Shown piece after piece: positions 16,316 through 24,461 of a DNA stretch of 25,164 nucleotides. Position 1 is the stretch's first letter. Each line of letters opens with the position of its first letter. The DNA is taken from NCBI GenBank assembly GCA_029779385.1, contig JAKPAQ010000486.1, positions 1 to 25,164 on the forward strand. The letters are read 5' to 3'. The position numbers and the translations under genes are program-made. The stretch comes from Actinomycetes bacterium (GTDB taxonomy: Bacteria > Actinomycetota > Actinomycetes > Propionibacteriales > Nocardioidaceae). The notes under the pieces were generated by a model. It did not search any database. It was not told the DNA's origin and saw only the letters and a list, made by a program, of their open reading frames with translations.

Positions 16316-17542
16316 TCAACTCATCAACGAGTCGATGTCGTCGAGGCGAGCCAAGGCCCGAGCAACCGCGGCCGGGTCGACCGTTCGGGCATCGAAACTG
16401 ACGAACAACTCGGTCGCTTGACCGATCCGCACCGAAAAGGCGCTGATGCCGGTCGCGCTGGTGGGGAAACCGAGACCGCCGTAGCGGGCATTGTCCGGAT
16501 CTGACCACGGCAGGCTGTCTCGACCCGGCAGGGCCGGCATCGAACTGAAAGTCAACTCCAGTGCGCTCGGACCGACCTGCTTTTGCGCCCGCCGCGGCAA
16601 CATCGACGAGACCGAACCGATGATGGCCGCCGGCAATGCTCGCCCGGTTGCAACCGAAGCCTGCACAGCGCGGTGCAAGGCGGCCGGATCGCCCATATCG
16701 GTCTGCACGTGAATCGCTTTGGCGAGGTTGCCGGCGAGGATCTGCTGCTCGGCCGGCAAGAAGCGCCGAAGATCGAACAGCCCAGTAAAACCGTCGGGGC
16801 TTACCGGGATCGATTCGGCGGCAAAGGCCCGCCAAACAGCCGAGGTGAGTAGCGACGTCAGCGACATCTCCTCGGCCGCGGACTTTCGCCAAGCGTTCAA
16901 CGCGGCCATGGTTGCCGGCTCGAGACGATGCATGGCGGCGGTTGGGGCCGGTGGTTTGTTAGTCCAAACGGTCGGTTCGATGGCCGGTGGCTTAGAGCTG
17001 GCGGCGACCTCTTTGGTGTCTCGGCCGCGGAAGGTCGCCCACCAGCGCGAACCGAACTCGCGTAGCGACTTGGCTGCGGCCCGTAGCAACATCGCCAGAT
17101 CGGCGTGTGGTTCCAGCGAGGCGAAGGCGCCGAAGTCATTGCGGGCGATCGCACTGATCACCAGTGAACAGCTCGCCCCATCGGTGGACATGTGGGTTAG
17201 CGAAATCGAAATCGTGTCATCGCCGACATAAACGGAGAGCGGAAATTGAGGCTTCACCCCAGCGATCGCGTGGTTCAACCAGCCTTGAGGATCGGTGTTC
17301 TGCGGCCCGGGTGCGAAAACCTGTTCGGCGTGCGCCCGACGCTCGGCCGCCGGCACCTGCACCCAACGCTTTTGGTCCGCTGAGATCCGGCCGGCGATGG
17401 CGTGGTCGGGATGCTCGGTGATGAACTGGACGAACGATTCGCGCAGTTCGGCCAAAGTTGGTGCATCCACTTTCGACGCGACCGCGGCATGGAAGTGGTC
17501 CCGCCACGGGCGGTCCAACAGGTTCATCCGACGACTGGTCAT
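16316..17542 (-). CDS. Condensation-fold acyltransferase (PapA/WS-DGAT-like superfamily)
   Basis: A 408-residue protein of the CoA-dependent acyltransferase/condensation superfamily. The catalytic signature is HMSTDG (His117, Asp121, Gly122), matching HxxxDG. A later GLFDLRRFLPAEQQILAGNL segment resembles the structural DLR motif, and ELFVSFDARTVDPAAV closes the protein as in PapA-like enzymes. There is no signal peptide or strong membrane segment. It starts at ATG 17542 inside the stop of the upstream glycosyltransferase, with GAGGAG 7 nt upstream; a longer open frame reaches 17593. Being coupled to a glycosyltransferase, it probably acylates a sugar or glycolipid. The acyl donor and acceptor are unknown, and no polyketide or NRPS gene is nearby. 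Confidence 0.75.
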   Translation of the reverse strand: MTSRRMNLLDRPWRDHFHAAVASKVDAPTLAELRESFVQFITEHPDHAIAGRISADQKRWVQVPAAERRAHAEQVFAPGPQNTDPQGWLNHAIAGVKPQFPLSVYVGDDTISISLTHMSTDGASCSLVISAIARNDFGAFASLEPHADLAMLLRAAAKSLREFGSRWWATFRGRDTKEVAASSKPPAIEPTVWTNKPPAPTAAMHRLEPATMAALNAWRKSAAEEMSLTSLLTSAVWRAFAAESIPVSPDGFTGLFDLRRFLPAEQQILAGNLAKAIHVQTDMGDPAALHRAVQASVATGRALPAAIIGSVSSMLPRRAQKQVGPSALELTFSSMPALPGRDSLPWSDPDNARYGGLGFPTSATGISAFSVRIGQATELFVSFDARTVDPAAVARALARLDDIDSLMS

Positions 17543-18612
17543 GGCTGGTCTCCTCGATAGACGGCAGCGGTGGCTTCGGCGACGTCTCGCCAAGATGGAA
17601 CTACGGCCGGGCCAAGTTTTGGTCCGGTTAGGGCGGCCGAAATGGCAGTGGTCACTTCGGTCAGATTGGTCGCGGTGACCAGTTCGGCCCGATCGCTCAA
17701 GTAAGCGTCAGTGATTTCGCGGTGGGCGGCGATGTCGCTGAGCACGAGCCTCGCTCCGCCGGCGGCGGCCTCGAGCGGCGCCATGCCGAAGGCCTCATGT
17801 TCTGACAGCGAAACCAACACTGCTGCGGTGCGCAACCAGCGGTTTACCTCTTCGTCGCTGACCGCCCCAATGACCTGGACTCGTGAATCGTCGCTGGCTT
17901 CGGCCCGAACGTCATCGAGCGCCGAACCGCTGCCAAGGATCACCAGTTTGGCTCCGGTTTCAAGCCCGCGGAATGCTTGAACGAGGCCGGTGACGTTCTT
18001 GTACGGCTCGACCCGGCCGAGGCTCAGCACGACTGGTTCGGTCGTGGCAAACGGCTCAGCCGCATGAACCGAATCGACGTTGACTCCATTTGGAATCACC
18101 GTGATTTTGTTTGCCGTTTCGGGGTATTGGCCGATCAGCAGTTCACGTTCGGCCGCCGAAACACAGATGACCTCATTCGCATTTTCGAAGCAGCGCCGGC
18201 CAAGCAGATGAAAGCCACGGTGCAGCAGTTTGGCGAACCGCGAGTGGCCGCCGCCATGAAAGTGCGGCGTGAACACCAAGCGCCCGCGTCGCCGCAGGGC
18301 AGCTAAACCGGTCAACGCGTGATAACTGTGCACATGGACGACGTCATAGTCGCCGCTGGTGCGCAAAGCCCGCCAGAGCAGTCGCGGTGCGACCGACATC
18401 GACTTGAGCGACCAAGCAGGCAGGACAGTGACCTGTACGCCTCCTCGGTCCTCATGCTGGACGCCGCGCACACCTCGGCGAGCGGTCAACACTTCGACCT
18501 GCCAGCCCAGTTCGACCAAGTTCGTCGCCAGTCCGGCGACGTGGCCTTCTACGCCGCCGAGGCTTGGCGGATAGCCGGGGCTAACCAGTAGTACTCGAGG
18601 CACGGAAGTCAC
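17539..18612 (-). CDS. GT4 family glycosyltransferase
   Basis: A 357-residue retaining glycosyltransferase of GT-B fold. The N-terminal acceptor domain begins VLLVSPGYPPSLGGVEGHVAGLA, the usual glycine loop. The donor domain has LSLGRVEPYKNV (197-207), the VILGSGSAL strand and the EHEAFGMAPLEAAAGG box (271-286), in which Glu273 and Glu281 form the EX7E motif. It is cytoplasmic or peripheral at the membrane and would use a nucleotide sugar. GTG 18612 overlaps the SGNH gene stop (GTGA). Middle gene of a three-gene leftward unit: lipoprotein hydrolase, this GT, acyltransferase. PimB/MshA-like functions are possible by family, but no specific match is claimed. Confidence 0.9.
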   Translation of the reverse strand: MTSVPRVLLVSPGYPPSLGGVEGHVAGLATNLVELGWQVEVLTARRGVRGVQHEDRGGVQVTVLPAWSLKSMSVAPRLLWRALRTSGDYDVVHVHSYHALTGLAALRRRGRLVFTPHFHGGGHSRFAKLLHRGFHLLGRRCFENANEVICVSAAERELLIGQYPETANKITVIPNGVNVDSVHAAEPFATTEPVVLSLGRVEPYKNVTGLVQAFRGLETGAKLVILGSGSALDDVRAEASDDSRVQVIGAVSDEEVNRWLRTAAVLVSLSEHEAFGMAPLEAAAGGARLVLSDIAAHREITDAYLSDRAELVTATNLTEVTTAISAALTGPKLGPAVVPSWRDVAEATAAVYRGDQP

Positions 18613-19520
18613 GACTGTTTCTGGTTGACCTTGAGCACGAGTTCGGCGATCCGGCGGTGACCTTCATTGGTGGGGTGAACGTCGCGGAGTTGGCAGTAGT
18701 AGGTCAACTGGCAAATCTGCTCAGCGCGACGAGGGATCATGCCAAATTCTTCGGAGTCCACCATGTCGTCGGCCGGCAGGTTTCCGCCGAAAGCTGCCGT
18801 GACGTCGGCGACCTTGGCGCCGTGCTTTTCGAAGGACTCCTTGAGCGCCGGGTTGACGATCTCGTTGAAGAACTCGATCGATTCGGTGGCGTCGCCATCT
18901 GGAACCGGCGAAAGCGCCGGGTTGGCCAAGAGGACGTTCGGATAGTTCAGGCCGATGATCGGGACCGAATCGCCGACCCGGGCTCGGATACCAGAAAGCA
19001 ATTGGTCCAAGGTGACCTGGACTCGCTTCATTTCGCTCTTGGAGCAGGTGCGCCAGTCGGCGGCCTCGATGCAGCCTTGAACGTCATTGCCGCCGAGGAT
19101 CACCGTCACCAATTCGACTTCGTCGCCGTGCTTGTCAAGCCACGCGAGCACCGCGTCGCCTTCGGAACTTTCAGTTGGCTCAGGTCCGCCGACCGGCCGC
19201 GCAGTCGGCACACAGGGCGCACCTTCGACATAGTCGACGGCGGTGATGCCAGAGCAGGCGTAATTCATCAGGGTGAGCCCGGTTTGCGAGGCGATCTTGA
19301 ACGCGAAGCCGTCGGTGGAGTTCTCTGCGTCGTGGCCGTCTACGGCCGGGCGAAAGCCAGCGGCATAGGAGTCGCCGATTGACAGGTAGTAGGGCCCCTT
19401 CTTGGGGGCGACCTTTTCCTTGGAGTCACCGGCACAGCCGCCAAGAAGGCCAAGCATGAGAACCGCAGCCGCCGAAGCGACGAGAATGCCAAGAGATTTC
19501 CGAGATTTGTTCGCAATCAC
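18609..19520 (-). CDS. Exported SGNH/GDSL-hydrolase lipoprotein
   Basis: A 303-residue lipoprotein. A basic N terminus (NKSRKS) is followed by a hydrophobic core and the lipobox LGLLGGC with Cys29 as lipidation site. The mature part has SGNH blocks: block I SIGDSYAAG with Ser51, block III ILGGNDV with Asn145, and block V RDVHPTNEGH with Asp280 and His282. Paired cysteines (Cys150/Cys159, Cys270/Cys276) suggest disulfides outside the cell. It is expected to be an esterase or acetyl-esterase on the outer face of the membrane. Co-transcription with a GT and an acyltransferase suggests it edits acyl groups on the same glycan (inference). The GTG start is leaderless-type. Confidence 0.85.
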   Translation of the reverse strand: MIANKSRKSLGILVASAAAVLMLGLLGGCAGDSKEKVAPKKGPYYLSIGDSYAAGFRPAVDGHDAENSTDGFAFKIASQTGLTLMNYACSGITAVDYVEGAPCVPTARPVGGPEPTESSEGDAVLAWLDKHGDEVELVTVILGGNDVQGCIEAADWRTCSKSEMKRVQVTLDQLLSGIRARVGDSVPIIGLNYPNVLLANPALSPVPDGDATESIEFFNEIVNPALKESFEKHGAKVADVTAAFGGNLPADDMVDSEEFGMIPRRAEQICQLTYYCQLRDVHPTNEGHRRIAELVLKVNQKQS

Positions 19521-19526
19521 CTCATT

Positions 19527-19532
19527 ACGGTA
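19527..19532 (-). promoter_or_regulatory. -10 element of the SGNH-GT4-acyltransferase operon (leaderless)
   Basis: The minus strand reads TACCGT from 19532 to 19527, then 6 nt to GTG 19520. The sequence upstream is markedly AT-rich compared with the rest of the window. Confidence 0.55.
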
Positions 19533-19647
19533 GTGGTAACTAAAAATGTAAACTAGAGTTTCCTTAGTAATCAGTGGAATTAGTGATCAAGGCCACTTCG
19601 ATGTCACGAAGGTGAGTCAGGTCACGTGAGAAATCGCGTCATATGGC
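19533..19647. other. AT-rich spacer between the two glycan operons
   Basis: This part of the 234-bp divergent spacer has no supported gene. It contains a perfect TCACGTGA palindrome at 19622-19629, and CTTCG (19596-19600) pairs with CGAAG (19607-19611). Either could be a regulator site. It is the most AT-rich stretch in the window, consistent with a regulated divergent promoter region. Confidence 0.35.
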
Positions 19648-19676
19648 TTACGCAACTGCGTCTGGCTTTGTAGCGT
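19648..19676 (+). promoter_or_regulatory. Candidate promoter of the GT2-led glycan operon
   Basis: TTACGC at 19648-19653 and TAGCGT at 19671-19676 are separated by 17 bp, a reasonable -35/-10 pair. Transcription would start near 19683, leaving a 5' leader of about 72 nt. Confidence 0.45.
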
Positions 19677-19686
19677 GTCCAAAGGA

Positions 19687-19708
19687 ACCACAGAATCGGG
19701 TCTGTGGT
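19687..19708 (+). promoter_or_regulatory. Leader hairpin of the glycan operon (perfect 8-bp inverted repeat)
   Basis: ACCACAGA at 19687-19694 and TCTGTGGT at 19701-19708 are perfect inverted repeats around the 6-nt loop ATCGGG. A second short stem, CGGC-AGCAA-GCCG, follows at 19716-19728. If the promoter at 19648-19676 is right, the first hairpin sits within about 5 nt of the 5' end of the mRNA. It could stabilise the message or regulate it, or the repeat could be a DNA operator. Confidence 0.45.
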
Positions 19709-19754
19709 CGCACGTCGGCAGCAAGCCGCCAGAAGCAGGAGCAAGCACTTCACC

Positions 19755-20576
19755 ATGACCTCACTTTCGATCGTCATGCCTGTCTACAACGAGGAAAAGA
19801 CGGTCGCTCACGCGATCGATCGGGTCCTATCCGTTGACTTCCCATGCCAGGTAGAACTCATCGTCGTAAACGACGGCAGCAGTGACGCCACTGCTGGCAT
19901 CATCGACCGCTTCGCCGGTCCAGGTGTCATTGTTCGGCACCTGCCGATGAACCAGGGCAAGGGGTCGGCAGTTCGTGCCGGCGTCCGGCAGGCGCGAGGA
20001 ACCCACGTAGTGATCCTCGATTCGGACCTTGAATACACCCCGAACGACATCCCCGCGATGCTGATGCCGGTGTTGCGCGGTGAAACCAACCACGTCTTCG
20101 GCACCCGAATCTTCGGCCTGAACTCGCGCTTCACCTCGCTGAAGTTCGCTGTTGGTGGCCGCGCGACCACCTTGGCCGCGAACCTGTTGTTCGACTCGTG
20201 TGTCACCGATATGCACACCTGCTTGAAGTTGCTGCCGGTGGCAGACATCAGGGCGATGCCGGTTCGCGAAAAGGGCTTCGGGCTCGATTCGGAGATCGTC
20301 GCTCACTTGCTGCATGCCGGTGTCCGCCCTTACGAGGTGCCGATCTCTTATGTGGGTCGCACGATCGATGAGGGCAAGAAGATCTCTTGGCGTGACGGCT
20401 TTGAATGCCTGCGCATTCTGCTGATGACCCGACTGCGTCGCCCCGTGCGTCTGCCAGTTGGCAACATCACCCCGGCGCTCAATAGCGCGCCGACTGTCGG
20501 TGCCGATCGTTGGACTGTTCGTCGGGCAGATTTGACGGAGACGCCACTGCAGGAGGCCGGGCTTCAATCCGGATGA
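19755..20576 (+). CDS. GT2 family glycosyltransferase, DPM1-like polyprenyl-phosphate sugar synthase
   Basis: A 273-residue GT-A enzyme. SIVMPVYNEEKTV (5-17) and LIVVNDGSSDAT form the nucleotide-binding start. LDSDLEY (88-94) holds the DxD metal motif. SCVTDMHTCLKLL (148-160) and the late GRTIDEGKKISWRDGF segment are features of the dolichol/polyprenol-phosphate hexosyltransferase group. There is no C-terminal membrane segment. It probably loads a hexose on polyprenyl phosphate at the inner membrane face, feeding the GT-C-like protein downstream (inference). ATG 19755 is chosen because the family starts at this motif; AGGAG lies 13 nt upstream, which is long. First gene of at least five joined by 4-nt overlaps. 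Confidence 0.88.
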   Translation: MTSLSIVMPVYNEEKTVAHAIDRVLSVDFPCQVELIVVNDGSSDATAGIIDRFAGPGVIVRHLPMNQGKGSAVRAGVRQARGTHVVILDSDLEYTPNDIPAMLMPVLRGETNHVFGTRIFGLNSRFTSLKFAVGGRATTLAANLLFDSCVTDMHTCLKLLPVADIRAMPVREKGFGLDSEIVAHLLHAGVRPYEVPISYVGRTIDEGKKISWRDGFECLRILLMTRLRRPVRLPVGNITPALNSAPTVGADRWTVRRADLTETPLQEAGLQSG

Positions 20577-21715
20577 GTCGTTCGTTTCTGGTTGTTGGGC
20601 CGAGTTTTCGCTTCCTCAGCGGGATCTCGGTCTACACCTGCCGGTTGGCCAACGCGCTGGCAGCAAACCACAAAGTGGGCGTGCTGCTGCTCGACCGGCT
20701 AATTCCGGCAAAGCTTTACCCAGGCGGCGACCGGGTGGGCGACAACCTCACAGCGCTGGATTACGACCCTTCGGTTCGCCGCTTCGGTCAGATCGACTGG
20801 TTCTGGTTCCCGCGAATTATCCCCGCAATCTGGCGACTGGTGCGAAACCGTCCCGATGTAATGGTTTTGCAGTGGTGGACCGCGGCTGTCCTGCATACCT
20901 ACCTGCTGCTGGCGTTGGTGGCCAAGGTGTTGCGAATCGACGTGGTGATCGAGTTCCATGAAGCCCAAGACACCGGCGAAGCCGAAGTCCCTGGGGTCGC
21001 CGCCTACGCCCGACTGTGCACTCCGCTATTGCTTCGAATGGCTGATGGCGCACTTGTGCACAACGAGCACGACCGTGAACTGTTGCGCCAAACATACGGC
21101 GGCAAACGGATCGACCGACTAGAGCTCGAGGTCGCGCCGCATGGCCCCTACGACCACATGTCGGTTGCCGAACAACCCGTTAGAGACGCCAACGATCAAG
21201 TCACCCGACTGCTGTGCTTTGGGTTGATTCGGCCCTACAAGGGAACAGAAGACGCCGTTCTTGCGCTTGATCTGATGAGCGCTGAAGATGCCGCAGACTT
21301 TCACCTGACTGTCGTTGGTGAAACTTGGGAAAACTGGGATCTGCCGGCCGAAAAGATCGCGGTCAGCAAGTACCGCGACCGAATCGACTTCGTGAATCGG
21401 TACGTCACCGACGAGGAGGCCGCGAACTATTTCGCCTCCGCCGATGTTTTGGTGCTGCCGTATCGACGCGGTTCGGCAAGTGGGCCGTTGCATATCGCGA
21501 TGGCGAACGGTTTACATGTAGTGATGTACGCAACCGGAGGGCTCGTCGACGCGGTCAAGGATTACGCCGGCGTCAAACTCGTTGACCAAGACGATGTCGC
21601 TGCGATGAGCGAAGCGTTAAAGCAAGTGCGCACAAACCGGGCAGAGCGTTTTGCGGACCCGCATTCGTGGGATGAGACCACCGACGCATTCGATCGGTTA
21701 GCCGACGCCATATGA
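20573..21715 (+). CDS. GT4-like glycosyltransferase
   Basis: A 380-residue GT-B glycosyltransferase. The N-terminal domain has FLSGISVYTCRLANALA (14-30), a VVIEFHEAQ strand and LVHNEHDRELL. The C-terminal domain has FGLIRPYKGTEDAVLAL (216-232) and FASADVLVLPYRRGSASGPLHIAMANG (287-313). In the last box the usual ExFGxxxxE pair is replaced by a Ser-Ala-Ser-Gly sequence with no second Glu, a variant seen in some GT4 branches. The sugar is unknown. ATG 20573 overlaps the previous TGA; AGGAGG at 20551-20556 lies 16 nt upstream, so translational coupling probably matters more. Confidence 0.82.
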   Translation: MSRSFLVVGPSFRFLSGISVYTCRLANALAANHKVGVLLLDRLIPAKLYPGGDRVGDNLTALDYDPSVRRFGQIDWFWFPRIIPAIWRLVRNRPDVMVLQWWTAAVLHTYLLLALVAKVLRIDVVIEFHEAQDTGEAEVPGVAAYARLCTPLLLRMADGALVHNEHDRELLRQTYGGKRIDRLELEVAPHGPYDHMSVAEQPVRDANDQVTRLLCFGLIRPYKGTEDAVLALDLMSAEDAADFHLTVVGETWENWDLPAEKIAVSKYRDRIDFVNRYVTDEEAANYFASADVLVLPYRRGSASGPLHIAMANGLHVVMYATGGLVDAVKDYAGVKLVDQDDVAAMSEALKQVRTNRAERFADPHSWDETTDAFDRLADAI

Positions 21716-23643
21716 GCACGACCAAACCGGCCCAGTCCGCGCGACTGATCGATCCGATGGTGCTGCGAACGCCAGCAGCACCACGTCGGCGTACCGTTCT
21801 GGCTCTGCTAGCCATCGGAATTGTCACGATCGGTATCTCTTTTCGGCTCGCGGCCGAAGGCATGCCGGCGGTGCTTTACTACACGGTTTTTTGGGTGGGC
21901 ATGCTTTCGGCTTTACTGCCGGTGGCCTTCCAAGCGGTCGCCGCCACGAGTGCTCGCCGAGACCGCCTGCTCGCGGTTACCCTGTTCGCCGTCATTAGTG
22001 GCTTCCCAAAGTTTCTGCGAAATCCGTTTGCGCCGTCGTATCACGATGAGTACGCCCACTACCGGGCCGCAATCGACGTTCTCGACACTGGTCATCTGTT
22101 TGTGCCAAATGCGTTGATCCCGATCGTGCAAAGTTTCCCGGGCACTTCGGCGGTCACTGCGGTGTTGCATCTACTGTCTGGCCTGCCGGTCTGGATCAGC
22201 GGAGTAACCATCGTTCACGTGCTGCACGCCGCCGGCATCGTCGCAGTTTTCTTCATCGTTGACGGTTGTCTGAACTCCTCGCGTGCTGGCGCGATCGGCG
22301 CCATCGTTTATGCAATCAATCCGTCTGCGGTTTACTTCTCCACTCAGTACGCCTACGAGTCGATAACGATCAACTACTTCTTGTGGATTTTGGCGCTGGG
22401 CGTGCTGGCCGCCAGAACGTTGGATCGCCGCCGCCGATACGGGCTCCTGCTGACCGCGATTGTGCTCGGTATGGCCACGATCGTCACCCACCACCTAACG
22501 GCCTTGTTTTTGACTGCGGCACTTGTTGGTCTGTTAGTGGTCGCGCTGCTATGGCCGTCTCTGCGTAAGTGGAGAACCGATGACCGACCGCAACTCAATC
22601 CTCGGCCGGAGCGCCAAACTTGGCTGGTCCTGCTGGTCGGGTTTGTGCTGACGGTGGCCGGCTGGGTCACCTGGGCGGCGCCGGCCACGATCGACTACCT
22701 GCGACCCTATTTCGGCGGTTCAGTTGTCGAGTTGAACAGCATCGCCCGCGACGATGGCGACACCGGTAGGCGGCTTTTGGCCGACAGCGTCCAGCCGATT
22801 TGGGAGCGCGCCTTCACCGCCGCTGCACCAGTTCTGCTCGGTTTGATCGCCTTGGTGGTCGTGTGGGCGATCTGGCGTGACCGCAATCGTTGGTATTCAA
22901 CCGCAGTCGGGTTGATGGCGTTCGGCATGATCTATTTCCCGGCTGTGCTCTTCATTTTGGCGCCTTCGGGTGCCGAAGGTGCCCGCCGCTCTTGGGGATT
23001 TACCTACGTCGGGATCGCAGTGATCGCGGCGTTCGTCCTATTGCGGCCCAGCGACCGAATGTCGTCTCGAACTCGCTCGTGGCTTGCCGGAGTCGGCTTC
23101 GTGGTGCTGCTGATCGGCAACGTCGGCGGCGGGCTAAATGACCCGTACCGCTTCCCTGGACCATGGCGGTGGGGGACTGATACCCGCTCGGCCAGCCCCG
23201 AAGCGAAGATCGTGGGCGAGGCGCTCGCGGCCCAAGCCGGTCGGGTCAGGGTCGTCACCGACGCGTACACGAGCCTGCAGTTGGCGGCCTACGGCGGCCA
23301 CGACATTGCTGCGCCCTCGCTCGGCTTTCCCGCTTGGGAGTTAGTCCAACGCGACGATGATCCCTCGCCGGAACTGGCACAAATGCTGCTTACCTCCCAA
23401 TACAACTACCTGGTCGTCGACGTGCGCATGGCCGAAGAGGCCGCCTTCAATGGTCACAACTTCGGTCAACATGACCCGTTGCTGACGCTGCCGACCCCGA
23501 AAAAGAACCTGGATCGGCTAAACGTTGTTCCTTGGGCATCGCTGGTTATCACCACCGAGCATTTGCGGGTCTATCGACTCGACTTGCAGTTGATCGGCCA
23601 AAGCATCAACCAAAGCGGCAGTAACGACGGAGGTGGCTCGTGA
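21712..23643 (+). CDS. Polytopic membrane protein, GT-C-like glycosyltransferase
   Basis: A 643-residue protein with about 10-12 hydrophobic segments between residues ~28 and ~470, then a ~150-residue soluble C-terminal domain. The loop after the first hydrophobic segments has SYHDEYAHYRA with Asp112-Glu113, the acidic pair typical of GT-C catalytic loops (PMT/ArnT/GT39-like). IVTHHLTALFLT (257-268) lies in a middle helix. GT-C enzymes use polyprenyl-phosphate sugars on the outer face of the membrane, which agrees with the DPM1-like gene two positions upstream. A polymerase or ligase role cannot be excluded. ATG 21712 overlaps the previous stop (ATGA). Confidence 0.72.
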   Translation: MSTTKPAQSARLIDPMVLRTPAAPRRRTVLALLAIGIVTIGISFRLAAEGMPAVLYYTVFWVGMLSALLPVAFQAVAATSARRDRLLAVTLFAVISGFPKFLRNPFAPSYHDEYAHYRAAIDVLDTGHLFVPNALIPIVQSFPGTSAVTAVLHLLSGLPVWISGVTIVHVLHAAGIVAVFFIVDGCLNSSRAGAIGAIVYAINPSAVYFSTQYAYESITINYFLWILALGVLAARTLDRRRRYGLLLTAIVLGMATIVTHHLTALFLTAALVGLLVVALLWPSLRKWRTDDRPQLNPRPERQTWLVLLVGFVLTVAGWVTWAAPATIDYLRPYFGGSVVELNSIARDDGDTGRRLLADSVQPIWERAFTAAAPVLLGLIALVVVWAIWRDRNRWYSTAVGLMAFGMIYFPAVLFILAPSGAEGARRSWGFTYVGIAVIAAFVLLRPSDRMSSRTRSWLAGVGFVVLLIGNVGGGLNDPYRFPGPWRWGTDTRSASPEAKIVGEALAAQAGRVRVVTDAYTSLQLAAYGGHDIAAPSLGFPAWELVQRDDDPSPELAQMLLTSQYNYLVVDVRMAEEAAFNGHNFGQHDPLLTLPTPKKNLDRLNVVPWASLVITTEHLRVYRLDLQLIGQSINQSGSNDGGGS

Positions 23644-24461
23644 GAGGGAACCGAGTTGCGCCCGTCGCCCCGGCAAAGTGGGCTGTCTATTCGCTGATCG
23701 CCGTGCTGATTTCGGCCGCGATCGTGCAGTTTGTGCCGTTCGTCTGGCTGACGGCCCCGGCGGCCGGCGTGCTGGTTTGGATCGGCGGGTCGGCACTTGC
23801 TTCACTGCTGCTGGGCAATCACCAACGCGGGCGAGTTTTTCACGGCGTCCTTGGCCTTGTGCTGGGCATTGTGGTGATGTTGATCGTGGGACTATTCCTG
23901 CACTACAGCGGTCGTGGCATCAGCCACACTGAGGTCGTAGGGACGATGTCGTTCGTCTGCGCCGCGATGGTCTTGGCGGCGGTCGTTTTCCGGCGTGAGG
24001 CGATCGGCGCTGGCTTCCTGTTGATGCGCGACGTGATCGCCGCAGTCCTGGCCGCGACCGTCTTGGTGGTCGCCGGTGGAATCGCGGTTGCGATCCAAGA
24101 CCGACCGGTAGAACAGTTCGAGGTTTTGTCGTTCACCGACCCAGCCGTGGCCAGTTCCATCGAGGAACGACAAGTAGACGCCGGTGCGCAAGTCTTCGTC
24201 AGTTGGGAACTGCACTCCTTCGGCTACGAGGTCAAGCAGGCGCCGTGGTCGCAGATTCGCCTCGGCGACGATCAGACCACGAAGGTCGATGTGATTTCGG
24301 TGCCGTCGGTGGCCGACTCTGACTCTGGGTTCCGCGGGTCTGCGCGAGTTCGTGCGCCCGATACCCCTGGCGCCGCCCGGATCGAGGTGACGGTCCGGTT
24401 CGCCGGTCCAACCGGGGAACCGATTGAGCGGCAGGTATTCATGGCCGTGTACGTCCGATGA
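23640..24461 (+). CDS. Five-helix membrane protein with exported C-terminal domain, possibly DUF1616-like
   Basis: A 273-residue protein I do not firmly recognise. Five hydrophobic segments lie at about 14-34, 38-58, 68-88, 98-117 and 131-152. They are followed by a ~120-residue hydrophilic domain (155-273) with alternating strands such as QVFVSWELHSFGYEV and AARIEVTVRFAG, looking like a beta-sandwich outside the cell. The topology, and a position among glycosyltransferases, recalls DUF1616 proteins; this is a weak guess. GTG 23640 is preceded by GGAGG at 23629-23633 with 6-nt spacing, the best ribosome site in this operon, and overlaps the previous stop (GTGA). It may be an accessory to polymerisation or export. 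Confidence 0.7.
   Translation: MRGNRVAPVAPAKWAVYSLIAVLISAAIVQFVPFVWLTAPAAGVLVWIGGSALASLLLGNHQRGRVFHGVLGLVLGIVVMLIVGLFLHYSGRGISHTEVVGTMSFVCAAMVLAAVVFRREAIGAGFLLMRDVIAAVLAATVLVVAGGIAVAIQDRPVEQFEVLSFTDPAVASSIEERQVDAGAQVFVSWELHSFGYEVKQAPWSQIRLGDDQTTKVDVISVPSVADSDSGFRGSARVRAPDTPGAARIEVTVRFAGPTGEPIERQVFMAVYVR

Noticed and set aside
19643..19837. A 64-codon plus-strand open frame upstream of and overlapping the GT2 gene
   Set aside because: It overlaps the start of the well-supported GT2 gene in another frame and has no recognisable sequence; the leader hairpin explains the region better.
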